64,000 nucleotides of DNA from Acidobacteriota bacterium (GTDB lineage: Bacteria; Acidobacteriota; Thermoanaerobaculia; Multivoradales; J023), in contig JAJCXO010000229.1 of the NCBI GenBank assembly GCA_029263395.1, positions 57,276-121,275 on the forward strand, given 5' to 3'. A program made the position numbers and the translations under genes. Position 1 is the stretch's first letter. Each line of letters starts with the position of its first letter. Shown one piece after another: positions 33,443-42,986 of the stretch. The notes beneath the pieces are model-generated. The model was not told where the DNA came from. It was given only the letters and a program-made list of their open reading frames with translations, and did no database searches.

Positions 33443-35056
33443 ATGCAATCAGGCTTTCAAGAGTTACTCGACGAGTTCATGCTCGAAGCGCGAGAGCGAG
33501 CCGACGAAGTCGAGTCAATGCTGCTGCGTTTGACGTCACCGGATCCCGAGGTCAAAGACGCTGCGATGGCACGAGCCAAGCGCGAACTCCACACCATCAA
33601 GGGTAACTCCGGAATGATGGGATTCAGCCATCTGCAGGAGTTGGCCCATCGGATGGAAGACCAGATGGACCTGCTCGATCTCGAAGCGCCGGATATCGGA
33701 GACCTACTGACCGAGCTCGATGCCCTCCGGCAGGGATTGGAGACCGCTCTCCCGACCGACTTCGACGAAGAGTTCCCGGCGTTGGACGACCAAACGGTGG
33801 TAGAGGAGGCCATAGGCACGCAGATCGGCGAAGCTCGCGGAGTCGCTGGCGGTAGTGTCCGAGTACCGTTCTCCAAAATCGATCAACTGGTGGAAATGCA
33901 GGCTGAAACCCTGATCTTTCGCAATCGGCTGAGCGACGCAGTTCACCGTGGGATCGAATTGACCAAGCAGCGGATCAACGATCCCGTCGAGTTCTTCACC
34001 CGATCCACGGCCGCCTGGGAGGACGTCGAGCACGCCCAGCAAGCCCTCGAGAAGACGCTCAATCAACTGCAGGAGAACGTCACCAACCTGAGTATGGTGC
34101 CTTTGCAGAGCCTATTCAGGCCACTGCGTCGCATCGTTCACGATGAGTCGGGAAACGAACACAAACAGGTCGAGTTGGCCATCGAAGGTGGCGAGACACC
34201 GATCGACAAAGCACTGCTGGAAACCGCTGGCGAATCTCTCGGTCACCTGGTTCGCAACGCGGTGATCCATGGCATCGAATTACCCGCGGAGCGCTTGCGT
34301 AGTGGCAAGTCGGAAACCGGGACCATACGCCTCAAAGCGACCTTGGAAGGCGGTGAAGTGTGGATCGAGGTCGCTGACGACGGAGCCGGTGTCGACCTGC
34401 GCGCCCTCAAGGCCAAAGCCAAGCAAGTTCTAGGAGAAGACTACGAGGCAGGCTCGGACTTGGCGCTGCTGTTCGCGGAAGGACTCTCGACCCACAAAGG
34501 CACAGATCTGAGCGCCGGCCGTGGTGTTGGACTGTCGGCGGTTAAACGCAGCGTCGAGCGACACGGCGGCCGCGTCGACGTCCGCTCCCAACGGGGTTCG
34601 GGGACCTGCTTTTCACTGCGTTTGCCGGTGACAGCGTCCATCTTGAGATCGCTGCTGTTGAACGTCGACACGGAAACCTACGCGCTACCGTTGTCGACTG
34701 TGGTCGAAACCACTAGGCTGTCGGATCAGCCAACACACCAACTGAACCAAGCCGGAGTCATCCGTTGGCGGGGCCAACTCGTACCGATTCTCGACCTCGG
34801 TCTCGCCTTCAGCACCGCTAGCAAACCGCGCGACGATGGATTCGTAGTGGTGATCGAGGTTCATGGGCGTTTCCGTGGCCTCGCGATCGACTCGATCGTC
34901 GGCATTCGTGATATCGTTGTCAAAGGTCTCGACAGCATCGTTGGGCAGCCGGTGGGCATTTCTGGCTCGACGATTCTTGGTGACGGCAGGGTCGTCATGA
35001 TCTTGGATCCGTCGGCGCTTGTCGTGATACCTCCTTTCGTCGAAGCTCAAAAATGA
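33443..35056 (+). CDS. cheA: CheA-family chemotaxis histidine kinase
   Basis: Cytoplasmic kinase of 537 residues that takes input from receptors through CheW and phosphorylates CheY and CheB. P1 is an Hpt domain with phospho-His at residue 50 (RELHTIKGNSGMMGF). There is no separate P2 domain. The dimerisation helices follow (SKIDQLVEMQAETLIFRNRL and MVPLQSLFRPLRRIVHDES). The P4 ATPase has the N box LGHLVRNAVIHGIELPAERL, G1 box VADDGAGVD and G2 GRGVGLSAVK. P5 is a CheW-like regulatory domain (from about 395, including VIRWRGQLVPILDLG). It leads the plus-strand operon; the stop overlaps the next start. Confidence 0.95.
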   Translation: MQSGFQELLDEFMLEARERADEVESMLLRLTSPDPEVKDAAMARAKRELHTIKGNSGMMGFSHLQELAHRMEDQMDLLDLEAPDIGDLLTELDALRQGLETALPTDFDEEFPALDDQTVVEEAIGTQIGEARGVAGGSVRVPFSKIDQLVEMQAETLIFRNRLSDAVHRGIELTKQRINDPVEFFTRSTAAWEDVEHAQQALEKTLNQLQENVTNLSMVPLQSLFRPLRRIVHDESGNEHKQVELAIEGGETPIDKALLETAGESLGHLVRNAVIHGIELPAERLRSGKSETGTIRLKATLEGGEVWIEVADDGAGVDLRALKAKAKQVLGEDYEAGSDLALLFAEGLSTHKGTDLSAGRGVGLSAVKRSVERHGGRVDVRSQRGSGTCFSLRLPVTASILRSLLLNVDTETYALPLSTVVETTRLSDQPTHQLNQAGVIRWRGQLVPILDLGLAFSTASKPRDDGFVVVIEVHGRFRGLAIDSIVGIRDIVVKGLDSIVGQPVGISGSTILGDGRVVMILDPSALVVIPPFVEAQK

Positions 35057-35952
35057 CCAGGAAGTCGCGAGGGAGCAACAGTAGCAAGGCGCGCTCACAG
35101 AGTGAGCCGGGCAACCCACGGGAGGACAACCCGGAGGCCTCTATGGTGGATGATGCCTCGGCCGCACGCGAAGCCTCTGGCGATCAGGCTGAGACTGAGC
35201 GTCAAGATCCGGAAACCAAAGCCTCGCCGAAGTTGACGTTACCGGCCTTCGGCTTCGCTGCCGACTTGCTCAAGAAGACTCCCGAAGACACACCAGTTGC
35301 CGAACCGGAACCAGAACCGGAACCGGAACCGGTGATGACAACCAGTGGGATCGACATCGCCGATCCGCGCCGCATCTTCGCCTTCGCTGACAGCCTGGAA
35401 CGCAATGCCGCTGACCTAGCCCCGCAAGCTGCCCCGGTCAGGCTCGAGACCTGGGTTGCTTTCCGGCTGGCTGGAGAAACTTTCGCGTTACCGGTTGAAC
35501 CGGTCCGCGAAGTAGTGCGCGTCGCATCGATCACGCGCGTTCCCCACGCTCCGACGCCGATCCGGGGCGTCACGAACATGCGCGGTCGCGTCATTCCGGT
35601 AATCGACCTCAGGTTGCGAATCGAGCTGCCACAAGCCGATCTCGACCGGGCCTCGCGAGTCATCGTAGTGAGTTCCCGCGGACGCCTGCTGGGACTCCTC
35701 GTCGACGCAGTCGACCAAGTCATCCACATCGATCTCGAAAAAGCTCAACCACCGCCGGACGATGTGATGACGGTTCAATCCGACTATATTTCTGGTGTCT
35801 ATCATCTGGAGGACCAATTGATTCTGCTTCTCGACATCGATCGTGCGCTCGTCATTCACGACGCCCCCCATGTTGATATGGCGGATACAGCCGCTCAAGG
35901 CTCCGCCCATTCTGGCAGCGCAGCTGATGAAGCGACGGCGGGCCCAGCGTGA
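35053..35952 (+). CDS. cheW: CheW-like adaptor with long acidic N-terminal extension
   Basis: Adaptor of 299 residues, about twice normal CheW length. The first 130 residues are charged and low-complexity, including a run of alternating Glu and Pro near residue 90, and are probably disordered. The CheW domain begins near residue 133: WVAFRLAGETFALPVEPVRE, TPIRGVTNMRGRVIPVIDLR, then LVDAVDQVIHIDLEKAQPPP and YISGVYHLEDQLILLLDID. It starts at an ATG overlapping the cheA stop and ends overlapping the next GTG. The extension may bind another partner in this pathway. Confidence 0.93.
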   Translation: MTRKSRGSNSSKARSQSEPGNPREDNPEASMVDDASAAREASGDQAETERQDPETKASPKLTLPAFGFAADLLKKTPEDTPVAEPEPEPEPEPVMTTSGIDIADPRRIFAFADSLERNAADLAPQAAPVRLETWVAFRLAGETFALPVEPVREVVRVASITRVPHAPTPIRGVTNMRGRVIPVIDLRLRIELPQADLDRASRVIVVSSRGRLLGLLVDAVDQVIHIDLEKAQPPPDDVMTVQSDYISGVYHLEDQLILLLDIDRALVIHDAPHVDMADTAAQGSAHSGSAADEATAGPA

Positions 35953-36494
35953 AGTACCGCCAGCAACATCATCAGCTAGACCAGCCGGACGCTATGCCCC
36001 TTCGCCGCTTACCCACTCTCGCGAGGCACGGTCTCGCCAGGCTTTTGATCATACCGATCTTCAGTCTCGTCGGGACTTGGAGCTCGATCACAGCGCAGGA
36101 GGCGGATAGTGAAACCGCTGCTAGCTCGTCAGATTTCCAGGTGATCGTCAACACCGCCAACCCGACCGAGTCGATGGAGGCATCCACGGTCGCAAAAATT
36201 TTCCTCAAAAAGGTGCGGCGTTGGGATCACGACGAGAGCATTACGCCGATAGATCTCGGCCCCAAGGACCCGGTTCGAAAAACTTTCACAAAAGCCGTTC
36301 ACGGCAAGAGCGTCACGGCAATCAAGAGTTTTTGGCAACGGATGATCTTCTCGGCACGAGGGCAGCCGCCGGAAGAGAAAGCTTCGGCCGAAGACGTCGT
36401 GGAATTCGTCCGCTCGACTCCGGGCGCCATCGGCTATGTAGCGGCCGACACCGAGTTGGGCGAAGACGTCAAAGAGCTCAAGATCACCCCATGA
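35949..36494 (+). CDS. PstS-like phosphate-binding-fold periplasmic protein
   Basis: Exported protein of 181 residues (about 132 mature) with the short PBP-like domain of phosphate ABC substrate-binding relatives: FQVIVNTANPTESMEASTV, AKIFLKKVRRWDHDESITPI, then SFWQRMIFSARGQPPEEKAS and VRSTPGAIGYVAADTEL. A hydrophobic segment at about 30-47 (ARLLIIPIFSLVGTW) acts as signal peptide. The GTG at 35949 overlaps the cheW stop; an ATG at 35994 is an alternative. No transporter genes are nearby. Lying between cheW and the receptor gene, it may deliver a ligand signal to the MCP rather than serve uptake (inference). Confidence 0.82.
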   Translation: MKYRQQHHQLDQPDAMPLRRLPTLARHGLARLLIIPIFSLVGTWSSITAQEADSETAASSSDFQVIVNTANPTESMEASTVAKIFLKKVRRWDHDESITPIDLGPKDPVRKTFTKAVHGKSVTAIKSFWQRMIFSARGQPPEEKASAEDVVEFVRSTPGAIGYVAADTELGEDVKELKITP

Positions 36495-36553
36495 ATCGAT
36501 CGGCCACCCGGGATCTCGCAACGTCGAGACTGCCCGGATAGGGAGAGGCCTGT

Positions 36554-38539
36554 ATGTTCCAACGAATTAGCCTCAGATGGCGACTGCTCATTATTCCGGG
36601 TATCGCGATCCTCGGGTTTGTTAGCATCATCGGTCTGCAAGTGCTGTTTGGCAAAGATGTCACCACACTCGGCAACTCGATTCGAGGCTTCGTCTTCGGT
36701 ATTCGAGTGCAGGCCGCCTTGCTCGATCTCCAGCGAACTTTTGAGGACGCGACCACCGAAGAGAATCCTGAGCGGCTGAACGACAGCGAAATACTGAAGG
36801 AACAGATCCACAGTCATCTCGCTTCTGCCAAGAGTTACACCAATTTCGATGCTGAGCAGGTCGCTGAGCTCGAGCAAACCTTCGAAGATTATTACGAGAT
36901 CGCAACCGGCTATGCCACAGCATGGATCGACGGTGGCGGTGTGTTGTCTCAGGATGTGCTGGCGCGGGTGCGGCCCATGCGGGATTTGCAGGAAAAGCTG
37001 AAGGCTCAGGTCAAAGCCCTTTCTGCACAGGAGGAGGGCGGCGATCTCGAAACCGAATTCGTCAATCTGGAACAACAGCTGGACCAGCTACAGAACCGGC
37101 AGAAAAACGCTCAAACCTTCATTCTGGTGATCTCAGGTGCGGCCTTCGTCATTCTGTTGTTGGTTGCCTATTTCGTCTTCACTTCACTCAACAGGCCCGT
37201 CAGCCAAGCGGTGGAAGTAGCCAACTCGCTCTCGCAGGGCAACATGAATACCACCGTCGTGGTTGACAGCGACGACGAGATCGGACGCCTCCTGCAATCG
37301 ATGAAGGCCATGCTCGGTTACCTGCGTGAAATGGCATCGGTCGCCTCGGCGATGGCAACCGGCGATCTACGGGCACAGATTGATCCCCGCTCAGAAGATG
37401 ATCTCTTCAGTCGCGCATTCCGCGATATGTCGGAGAACCTGCGTGAGATGATCGGCCGGGTCAAAGAAGCGTCGAGCGCGGTCGCGGGCTCAGCCAACGA
37501 GATCTCGAGCTCGTCTTCGCAAATCACCCGCGGTGCTGAAAGCCAAAGCGCTTCCGCCGACGAGACGCTCTCAACGATGGTCGAAATCGCCGCTCAGATC
37601 GACAGTGTCGCAAAATCCTCGCAAGCCCTCGCTGTGAATGTCGACCAGACCTCGTCGTCGATTCAAGAAATGGGCGCCTCGATCGAAGAAGTGGCCAAGA
37701 ACTCCACCAACTTGCTGACTTCCGTTGATGAAACATCATCGACGATCGAGGAGATGGCGGCGTCGATCCAGTCGATCGAAGCCAAGGTGCGAGTGGTGGA
37801 TGACGTCTCGCGCGAAGCTGCCGCCATCGCCAACTCTCGCGGCGACGAGCTCTCAGCCATGATCGCTGGTATCAGTGTCGCTGGACAGGATATTGGCAAG
37901 ATCGTCGGTATTATCGAAGACATCGCCGACCAGACCAACCTCTTGGCTCTCAATGCAGCGATTGAGGCGGCGCACGCGGGAGATGCCGGACGCGGTTTTG
38001 CGGTGGTCGCTGAAGAGGTCAAGCGCCTCGCCGAGCGCTCGGTCACCTCAACTCGCGAAATTGCGCACGTGGTCGAAAACGTCCAAAAGAATACCAGTGA
38101 CGCGATCGAGCTAACCGGCGTGATCTTGCGCCAAATCGTCGAGAGCGTCACGCGCACCTCCGAACTGGTGGGCGAGGTCTACAGCGCGACCCAGGAGCAG
38201 TCCGGCGGCGCGGCCCAGATCCTACAAACCTCGACCCACATGCAGAATGTCACCCGCCAGTTGGCCTCGGCGGCCAAGGAACAGGCCAACGGCGCCCGCG
38301 ACATGATGAAGGCAGTCGAGGTCATGAACCGGATGACTCAGCAGGTCGCTGACGCCAGCCGTGAGCAGAAGCAAGGTGGAGATTTGGTCGTCAAAGCGGT
38401 TGAGCGCATCGCTCAGATCGCACAGCAGAATCTGGCGGCGGCAGAACAGCTTTCGTCCAATACGCACAACCTGACCAACGAGTCAGAACGCCTGTTGAGT
38501 GTGGCTGAAGTCTTCACACTCGACGCCGGCGAAGAATAG
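36554..38539 (+). CDS. Methyl-accepting chemotaxis protein
   Basis: Transmembrane chemoreceptor of 661 residues. Helix 1 spans about 13-33 ([20 protein letters not shown]); a mostly helical periplasmic sensor domain of about 155 residues follows; helix 2 is near 190-210 ([17 protein letters not shown]). A HAMP segment comes next, then the long signalling coiled coil with the hairpin tip [20 protein letters not shown] and [17 protein letters not shown] (near 455-495), the CheA/CheW contact. There is no C-terminal NWETF-like pentapeptide; the protein ends LDAGEE. GGGAGAGG-type ribosome binding sequence precedes the ATG. The neighbouring PstS-like protein is a candidate partner for its sensor domain. 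Confidence 0.95.
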   Translation: MFQRISLRWRLLIIPGIAILGFVSIIGLQVLFGKDVTTLGNSIRGFVFGIRVQAALLDLQRTFEDATTEENPERLNDSEILKEQIHSHLASAKSYTNFDAEQVAELEQTFEDYYEIATGYATAWIDGGGVLSQDVLARVRPMRDLQEKLKAQVKALSAQEEGGDLETEFVNLEQQLDQLQNRQKNAQTFILVISGAAFVILLLVAYFVFTSLNRPVSQAVEVANSLSQGNMNTTVVVDSDDEIGRLLQSMKAMLGYLREMASVASAMATGDLRAQIDPRSEDDLFSRAFRDMSENLREMIGRVKEASSAVAGSANEISSSSSQITRGAESQSASADETLSTMVEIAAQIDSVAKSSQALAVNVDQTSSSIQEMGASIEEVAKNSTNLLTSVDETSSTIEEMAASIQSIEAKVRVVDDVSREAAAIANSRGDELSAMIAGISVAGQDIGKIVGIIEDIADQTNLLALNAAIEAAHAGDAGRGFAVVAEEVKRLAERSVTSTREIAHVVENVQKNTSDAIELTGVILRQIVESVTRTSELVGEVYSATQEQSGGAAQILQTSTHMQNVTRQLASAAKEQANGARDMMKAVEVMNRMTQQVADASREQKQGGDLVVKAVERIAQIAQQNLAAAEQLSSNTHNLTNESERLLSVAEVFTLDAGEE

Positions 38540-38624
38540 GCCCTGTCGCGGAGACCGGCAGGCCGACACACACCCATAAGCCTCGAACCGACAAAGAGAG
38601 TCTCCAGGGAGGGAGCCAATAGCT

Positions 38625-40520
38625 ATGAGCGGCGCACCACAGCCCTTCGAAACCACATGGCAGGAGTGTATAGAGCTTCTCGACAAGCTACCTTCGCTGC
38701 CCGTCGAGGAACGAATCGACGCCATCGAACGCCTGATTCGTAACCCGAGCCCCGGAATTCGCAGTCGATCGTTGCGCATGGGTGCGGCGGCCATCCCCGA
38801 CGAGCGGTTAAAGGACTATCTGCGCTCGGACGCTGATGACGTGTTGCGCAATGCCGGGCTCGAAATGCTCAAGATGCGTGGCAACCGGGGCTTTAGCCTC
38901 ATGCTGGCGCTGCTCAAAGACGACGATCCAGACGTGGTTCTGCAAGCGGTGATTGCCCTAACCCATCTGCGAGATCCACGCGCCCTGGAGCCGTTGCGCA
39001 GCGCCCTCCACCATCCTGATCCCAACGTCGTGCAAGAAGTCATCGTCGCGATTGGCCAGATCGGTGACGCCCGAGCGATTCCCGATCTGCTCGGTTTTCT
39101 AGAGGCTGATTCCTGGCTCCAGATGGCTGCGGTCCAGGCTCTCGGCAACCTGCGTTCACCGGTTGCCGTGCCCCATCTAGAGAGCTTGCTGACCGACTTC
39201 ATGGCCGGTCCGATGGCCGCTGAAGCGTTGGCCCGAATCGGCGGTCTGAACGCATTCAAAGCTCTGGCGAAACACTGGCTGCGATTCCGCAACGAAGTCG
39301 ACAACGAAACGACGCTCGGCCTACTGGCCCATATCTTGGAAGGACTACCGAGTGCCCCGCGGGCTCCTGAGGGTCTGGTCGAGGCCTTGGAAGAGCAGCT
39401 ACACAGCGAGCAGGACAATTTACGGGTCGCAGTTGCACGATGCTTGTTGGCGCTCGAGACTGGAACCCATGACGGCGACGCCTTGATGCAAGTCGCCAGC
39501 TTCCACCGCGAAGCCGCAGTGCTGCCCGCGTGTATCCACCATCGCAAGGATTTGATTGGCCATCTGCTGGGACAAAACGGCATCCAACGGGCCTGGGGCT
39601 TCTTATTGGCCGCACGCTTCCCCAAGGAGACACCGTCGGCATCCGTCGTCTCGGCGCTTCAACACTCTCCAACCCCAGACCAACTGGGACCCATTCTGCG
39701 CGCCCTTTCCAAGTTACGGGACCCGGAAGTTGGCGGCGCACTGTTGGGCTTCTATCTGCGGTTGCCAGACGAGCAACGCACCACGGTGCATCCCCTGATC
39801 AAGATCCATCGCCAGGCACTACAGCAGCGGCTGGCCTCCGATCCGGATATCGATCAGGCGACGCGGGTTGTGCTGACTGCCTTGCTCGGTGGCTCACCGG
39901 CCGAGATTGAAGAGTCGCTACTGGAGCTGTCCGCCGACAATCGAGTCCGGGCACTACGCGAGTTGCTCGACCTCGAAGACGCCATGCGCAGCCTACCCTG
40001 GCAACGCTGGCTCGACGAAGCACCCAACACCTACGGCACGGTGGCCGCAGAATTTGCGGCCCGAGCCAAGGTCCGCGATCTGGCACCGAGCTTCAGGCGT
40101 TTGCTGGCGGAAAACACCGAGCCTTACCTCATCCGCACGGTCGGAGAGCTCGGTGATCGTGAGAGTGTCCCGATCTTGACCCAACTTCTGGAGCCCGAAT
40201 CGCCGCTCGAACCACTTATCCTAGAGAGCCTTGGACGCATCGGTGGGCCAGAGGCACGAGCCGCCTTGCGCCATGCCACGTCGTCCGGACGACCGCAGCG
40301 TGAGCGAATGGCCTATCGTGCATTGGCCCGTTGCGCTACCTCGGAAGATGACGAGATCTTCCGTAATGCCATCCATCACAGCGATTGGTACGTCCGACTC
40401 TCCTGCGCCGAAGTCCTAGGGCGCTTCGCACGACCCGAGAATCTGGCAGCGTTGGCTCAACTGGCAGCAGATCCGGTGCCAATCGTCGCGCAACGCGCTC
40501 TCTCGTTTCTCGAAGCCTGA
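38625..40520 (+). CDS. HEAT-repeat scaffold protein in the chemosensory operon
   Basis: Soluble protein of 631 residues made almost entirely of HEAT-like helical repeats. Clear examples are DDDPDVVLQAVIALTHLRDP (near 105), HPDPNVVQEVIVAIGQIGDA and WLQMAAVQALGNLRSPVAVP, and near the end SDWYVRLSCAEVLGRFARPE. No catalytic motif is seen and there is no signal peptide. HEAT solenoids bind other proteins. Its position between the receptor gene and cheR suggests it is a structural or regulatory part of this pathway; HEAT proteins have been found with some other non-canonical Che systems. The ATG is preceded by GGGAGG. Confidence 0.87.
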   Translation: MSGAPQPFETTWQECIELLDKLPSLPVEERIDAIERLIRNPSPGIRSRSLRMGAAAIPDERLKDYLRSDADDVLRNAGLEMLKMRGNRGFSLMLALLKDDDPDVVLQAVIALTHLRDPRALEPLRSALHHPDPNVVQEVIVAIGQIGDARAIPDLLGFLEADSWLQMAAVQALGNLRSPVAVPHLESLLTDFMAGPMAAEALARIGGLNAFKALAKHWLRFRNEVDNETTLGLLAHILEGLPSAPRAPEGLVEALEEQLHSEQDNLRVAVARCLLALETGTHDGDALMQVASFHREAAVLPACIHHRKDLIGHLLGQNGIQRAWGFLLAARFPKETPSASVVSALQHSPTPDQLGPILRALSKLRDPEVGGALLGFYLRLPDEQRTTVHPLIKIHRQALQQRLASDPDIDQATRVVLTALLGGSPAEIEESLLELSADNRVRALRELLDLEDAMRSLPWQRWLDEAPNTYGTVAAEFAARAKVRDLAPSFRRLLAENTEPYLIRTVGELGDRESVPILTQLLEPESPLEPLILESLGRIGGPEARAALRHATSSGRPQRERMAYRALARCATSEDDEIFRNAIHHSDWYVRLSCAEVLGRFARPENLAALAQLAADPVPIVAQRALSFLEA

Positions 40521-40534
40521 GAGAGGTTCTCATC

Positions 40535-41374
40535 GTGCTGCAAGCACCTGCCGCGCTCACCCTCGAAGAGCTGGCGCTCTTCAACGAGTTGTTCTCCACC
40601 ACCTTCGGGCTGCATTTCCCGGAACACAAACTGGAGATTCTCGAATCACGACTGCTGCCCCGGCTACGGGCCAACCATGTGCAGCGTTTCATGGACTACT
40701 ACTTGATCCTGCAATACGATTTGCAGCGCGAAATCGATCCCCTCACCCAGGCCATCACCAACAACGAGAGCTACTTCTTTCGCGAAACAGCTCAATTCGA
40801 GGCGCTGGACAACACTCGGCTCGACGAGCTCTGTCACAACGGTCGGTCGGGCTCTCTCCGCATCCTGTCAGCCGGCTGCTCGTCGGGTGAAGAGGCCTAT
40901 ACGCTCAATATTTTTGCGCGCAACCAGCCGGCAGCGATGGCAACCAACGCGCTCCAAATCCAAGGGATCGACCTCGACAGCCAACGGCTCGCCATGGCAA
41001 AGGAAGCCATCTACCGCCCCAGTGCATTGCGCGCTCTCTCCGAGGATCAAATCCGACGGTTCTTCCAGCGCCACGACAGTGAGCACTTCGAGTTGCGGGA
41101 AACGTTTCGCCGCGGGGTCGAATTTGCACGCGGCAACATTCTCGAACTCGACAGATTTGTCGAAGTCGAGCCTTACGACGTCATTTTCTGTCGTAACGTA
41201 CTGATCTACTTCTCAGAGTCGGCCCTCAAGAACGCGATCGACCAATTTGCACGGGCAGTGCGTATTGGGGGTTTGTTGTTTCTCGGCCATTCTGAATCGA
41301 TCATCGGCCTGACCACCGCTTTTCAGGCCGAACGTATCGGACCCTGCATCGCATACCGAAGGAAAGAAGCGTGA
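40535..41374 (+). CDS. cheR: CheR-type methyltransferase (second system)
   Basis: Chemoreceptor methyltransferase of 279 residues, distinct in sequence from the CheR at 511-1395. The GTG at 40535, 14 bases after the HEAT gene stop and behind GAGAGG, is chosen; the longer frame would overlap the HEAT gene by 136 bases. Motifs: ITNNESYFFRE, the SAM-binding LRILSAGCSSGEEAYTLNIF, GIDLDSQRLAMAKEAIY and YDVIFCRNVLIYFSE. The final stop overlaps the cheB GTG. It should methylate the MCP of this operon. Confidence 0.94.
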   Translation: MLQAPAALTLEELALFNELFSTTFGLHFPEHKLEILESRLLPRLRANHVQRFMDYYLILQYDLQREIDPLTQAITNNESYFFRETAQFEALDNTRLDELCHNGRSGSLRILSAGCSSGEEAYTLNIFARNQPAAMATNALQIQGIDLDSQRLAMAKEAIYRPSALRALSEDQIRRFFQRHDSEHFELRETFRRGVEFARGNILELDRFVEVEPYDVIFCRNVLIYFSESALKNAIDQFARAVRIGGLLFLGHSESIIGLTTAFQAERIGPCIAYRRKEA

Positions 41375-42492
41375 CAGGAGGCTCAGAGCCCCGGATTCGT
41401 GTCGCGGTGGTCGACGATTCGACCTTTATTCGCAAAGCGATTTTGCGGATGCTGAGCGATGAGCCGATGATCCGTGTCGTAGGCTCAGCCGGCTCCGGCG
41501 AGGAGTTGCTGACTCACCTCGAAGACTGGCGCCCGGACGTCATCACCCTCGACCTCGACATGCCTGGCATGGGTGGCTTGGCCACCCTCGATCGCATCAT
41601 GGTGCGACGACCGACGCCGGTCATCATTCTCTCCACTCACAGTGGTAAGGGCGCCCCGTTGACCATCGAGGCGTTACACCGCGGCGCCACCGACTTCATC
41701 GACAAGCAACAATATTCGCTCGTCGACTTCGAAGCCTTACGTGCGGTCTTGATCGAACGGATTTTTCAGGTCACCAACCGGACGCCGCCCGAAGCCGTCG
41801 AAGAGTTGGACGCCCCTCCCCCGACGCCGGATTTTATGACCGTCGCCGACGTCTCGGAGGTCGAAGAACCGACCGCTTTTGATCTGATTGTCATCGGAGC
41901 ATCCACCGGCGGACCGCCGACGCTCCAGCGAATCCTCGAAGACCTCGGGGATTCGGTGTCGGTTCCGGTAGTCATCGTGCAACACATGCCGGTCGGTTTC
42001 ACCGAGGCTTTTGCCGAACGCCTGAACGCCTACTTACCGCTGCAAGTCGGCGAAGCACATTCCATGGAGCACCTGCTACCGGACACGGTCTACATTGCAC
42101 CGGCAGGATCGCACCTCAGGATTGAACGCCAAGGAAACGACCTGATTGCCGAACTCAGTGCGTTTCCCCAAGGCATGGTGCACGTGCCATCGGTCGATGT
42201 GTTGTTCGACTCGACCGCCGACGTGGTAGGGCACCGTGCGATCGGTGCGTTATTGACCGGTATGGGACGTGACGGAGCCCAGGGGATGGCCGCGCTCAAG
42301 TACCGTGGTAGCTACACTCTTTGCCAGGATGAAGCCTCTTGCGTCGTCTTCGGTATGCCTCGGGCGGCGCTTGCGCTTGGCGCAGTCCATGAAGTCGCCA
42401 CCCCCGACGTCATGGGGAAACGGATCCAGGAGCTCATCGCCGAGGGCCCAGGCACCCGCCGTTTCAAGACCCGAACTCAGCCGTCCAAGTAG
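41371..42492 (+). CDS. cheB: CheB methylesterase with receiver domain (second system)
   Basis: Receptor methylesterase of 373 residues. Receiver domain: VVDDSTFIRKAIL with the DD pair, phospho-Asp in ITLDLDMPGMGGL and Lys in FIDKQQ. A Pro- and acid-rich linker follows. Catalytic domain: Ser in IGASTGGPPTL (about 173), His in VQHMPVGFTEAF and Asp in LTGMGRDGAQG. It starts at a GTG overlapping the cheR stop (GTGA) and closes the plus-strand operon. Its last 16 bases overlap the end of the convergent Hpt gene, so the two transcripts are partly complementary. Confidence 0.95.
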   Translation: MTGGSEPRIRVAVVDDSTFIRKAILRMLSDEPMIRVVGSAGSGEELLTHLEDWRPDVITLDLDMPGMGGLATLDRIMVRRPTPVIILSTHSGKGAPLTIEALHRGATDFIDKQQYSLVDFEALRAVLIERIFQVTNRTPPEAVEELDAPPPTPDFMTVADVSEVEEPTAFDLIVIGASTGGPPTLQRILEDLGDSVSVPVVIVQHMPVGFTEAFAERLNAYLPLQVGEAHSMEHLLPDTVYIAPAGSHLRIERQGNDLIAELSAFPQGMVHVPSVDVLFDSTADVVGHRAIGALLTGMGRDGAQGMAALKYRGSYTLCQDEASCVVFGMPRAALALGAVHEVATPDVMGKRIQELIAEGPGTRRFKTRTQPSK

Positions 42493-42845
42493 GCATGCAG
42501 CGCGTTCTTCGCGCACACAACCTCTTTTTCGATCGTCGCCACCTGGTTTGAGGCGTCGCTCAGATCCTCAGCGCTGGCAATCCTCTCGAGCCCAGCACAG
42601 GCAATACTCAATCGCACCAAGCCGACCGTTCGCGCGCTGCCTTTGAATTTGTGAGAGGTCTGGCGCAGCGATCTTGCCTCTGAGGTCGCAAGGGCACTCC
42701 GAATTTCCTCGCAGTAGCTGGAGGCATAATGCTCGAACATCTCGACCATCTCAGGCAACATTTCCTTGCCCACCCGGGACTCAAGAGCCCGCAGACCGTC
42801 GAGTACCGATCGATCGAGGATCTCGCTCGCTTGTTGGCTACCCAT
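42477..42845 (-). CDS. Hpt-domain phosphotransfer protein
   Basis: Small phosphotransfer protein of 122 residues from the ATG at 42845 (MGSQQASEILDRS). The frame is open further upstream to 42959, but that part is not Hpt-like. The domain is a four-helix bundle: VGKEMLPEMVEMFEHYASS, EIRSALATSEARSLRQ, then the phospho-His in TSHKFKGSARTVGL (about 70) and a last helix. It could shuttle phosphate between CheA or the hybrid kinase at 48.3 kb and a receiver. It faces cheB tail to tail with a 16-base overlap. Confidence 0.87.
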   Translation of the reverse strand: MGSQQASEILDRSVLDGLRALESRVGKEMLPEMVEMFEHYASSYCEEIRSALATSEARSLRQTSHKFKGSARTVGLVRLSIACAGLERIASAEDLSDASNQVATIEKEVVCAKNALHAYLDG

Positions 42846-42986
42846 GGCCACTACTTTAGAGACAAAACCTCTCATCTCACATAACGAAACCAAAAAGATT
42901 CCTGATCTGAGGCTCAATAGGGGCTCCACCACCGATTCGACTCGATAGGCCGTATCCAACAGGGTCTGCTAGACTGCGCGCCGCCC

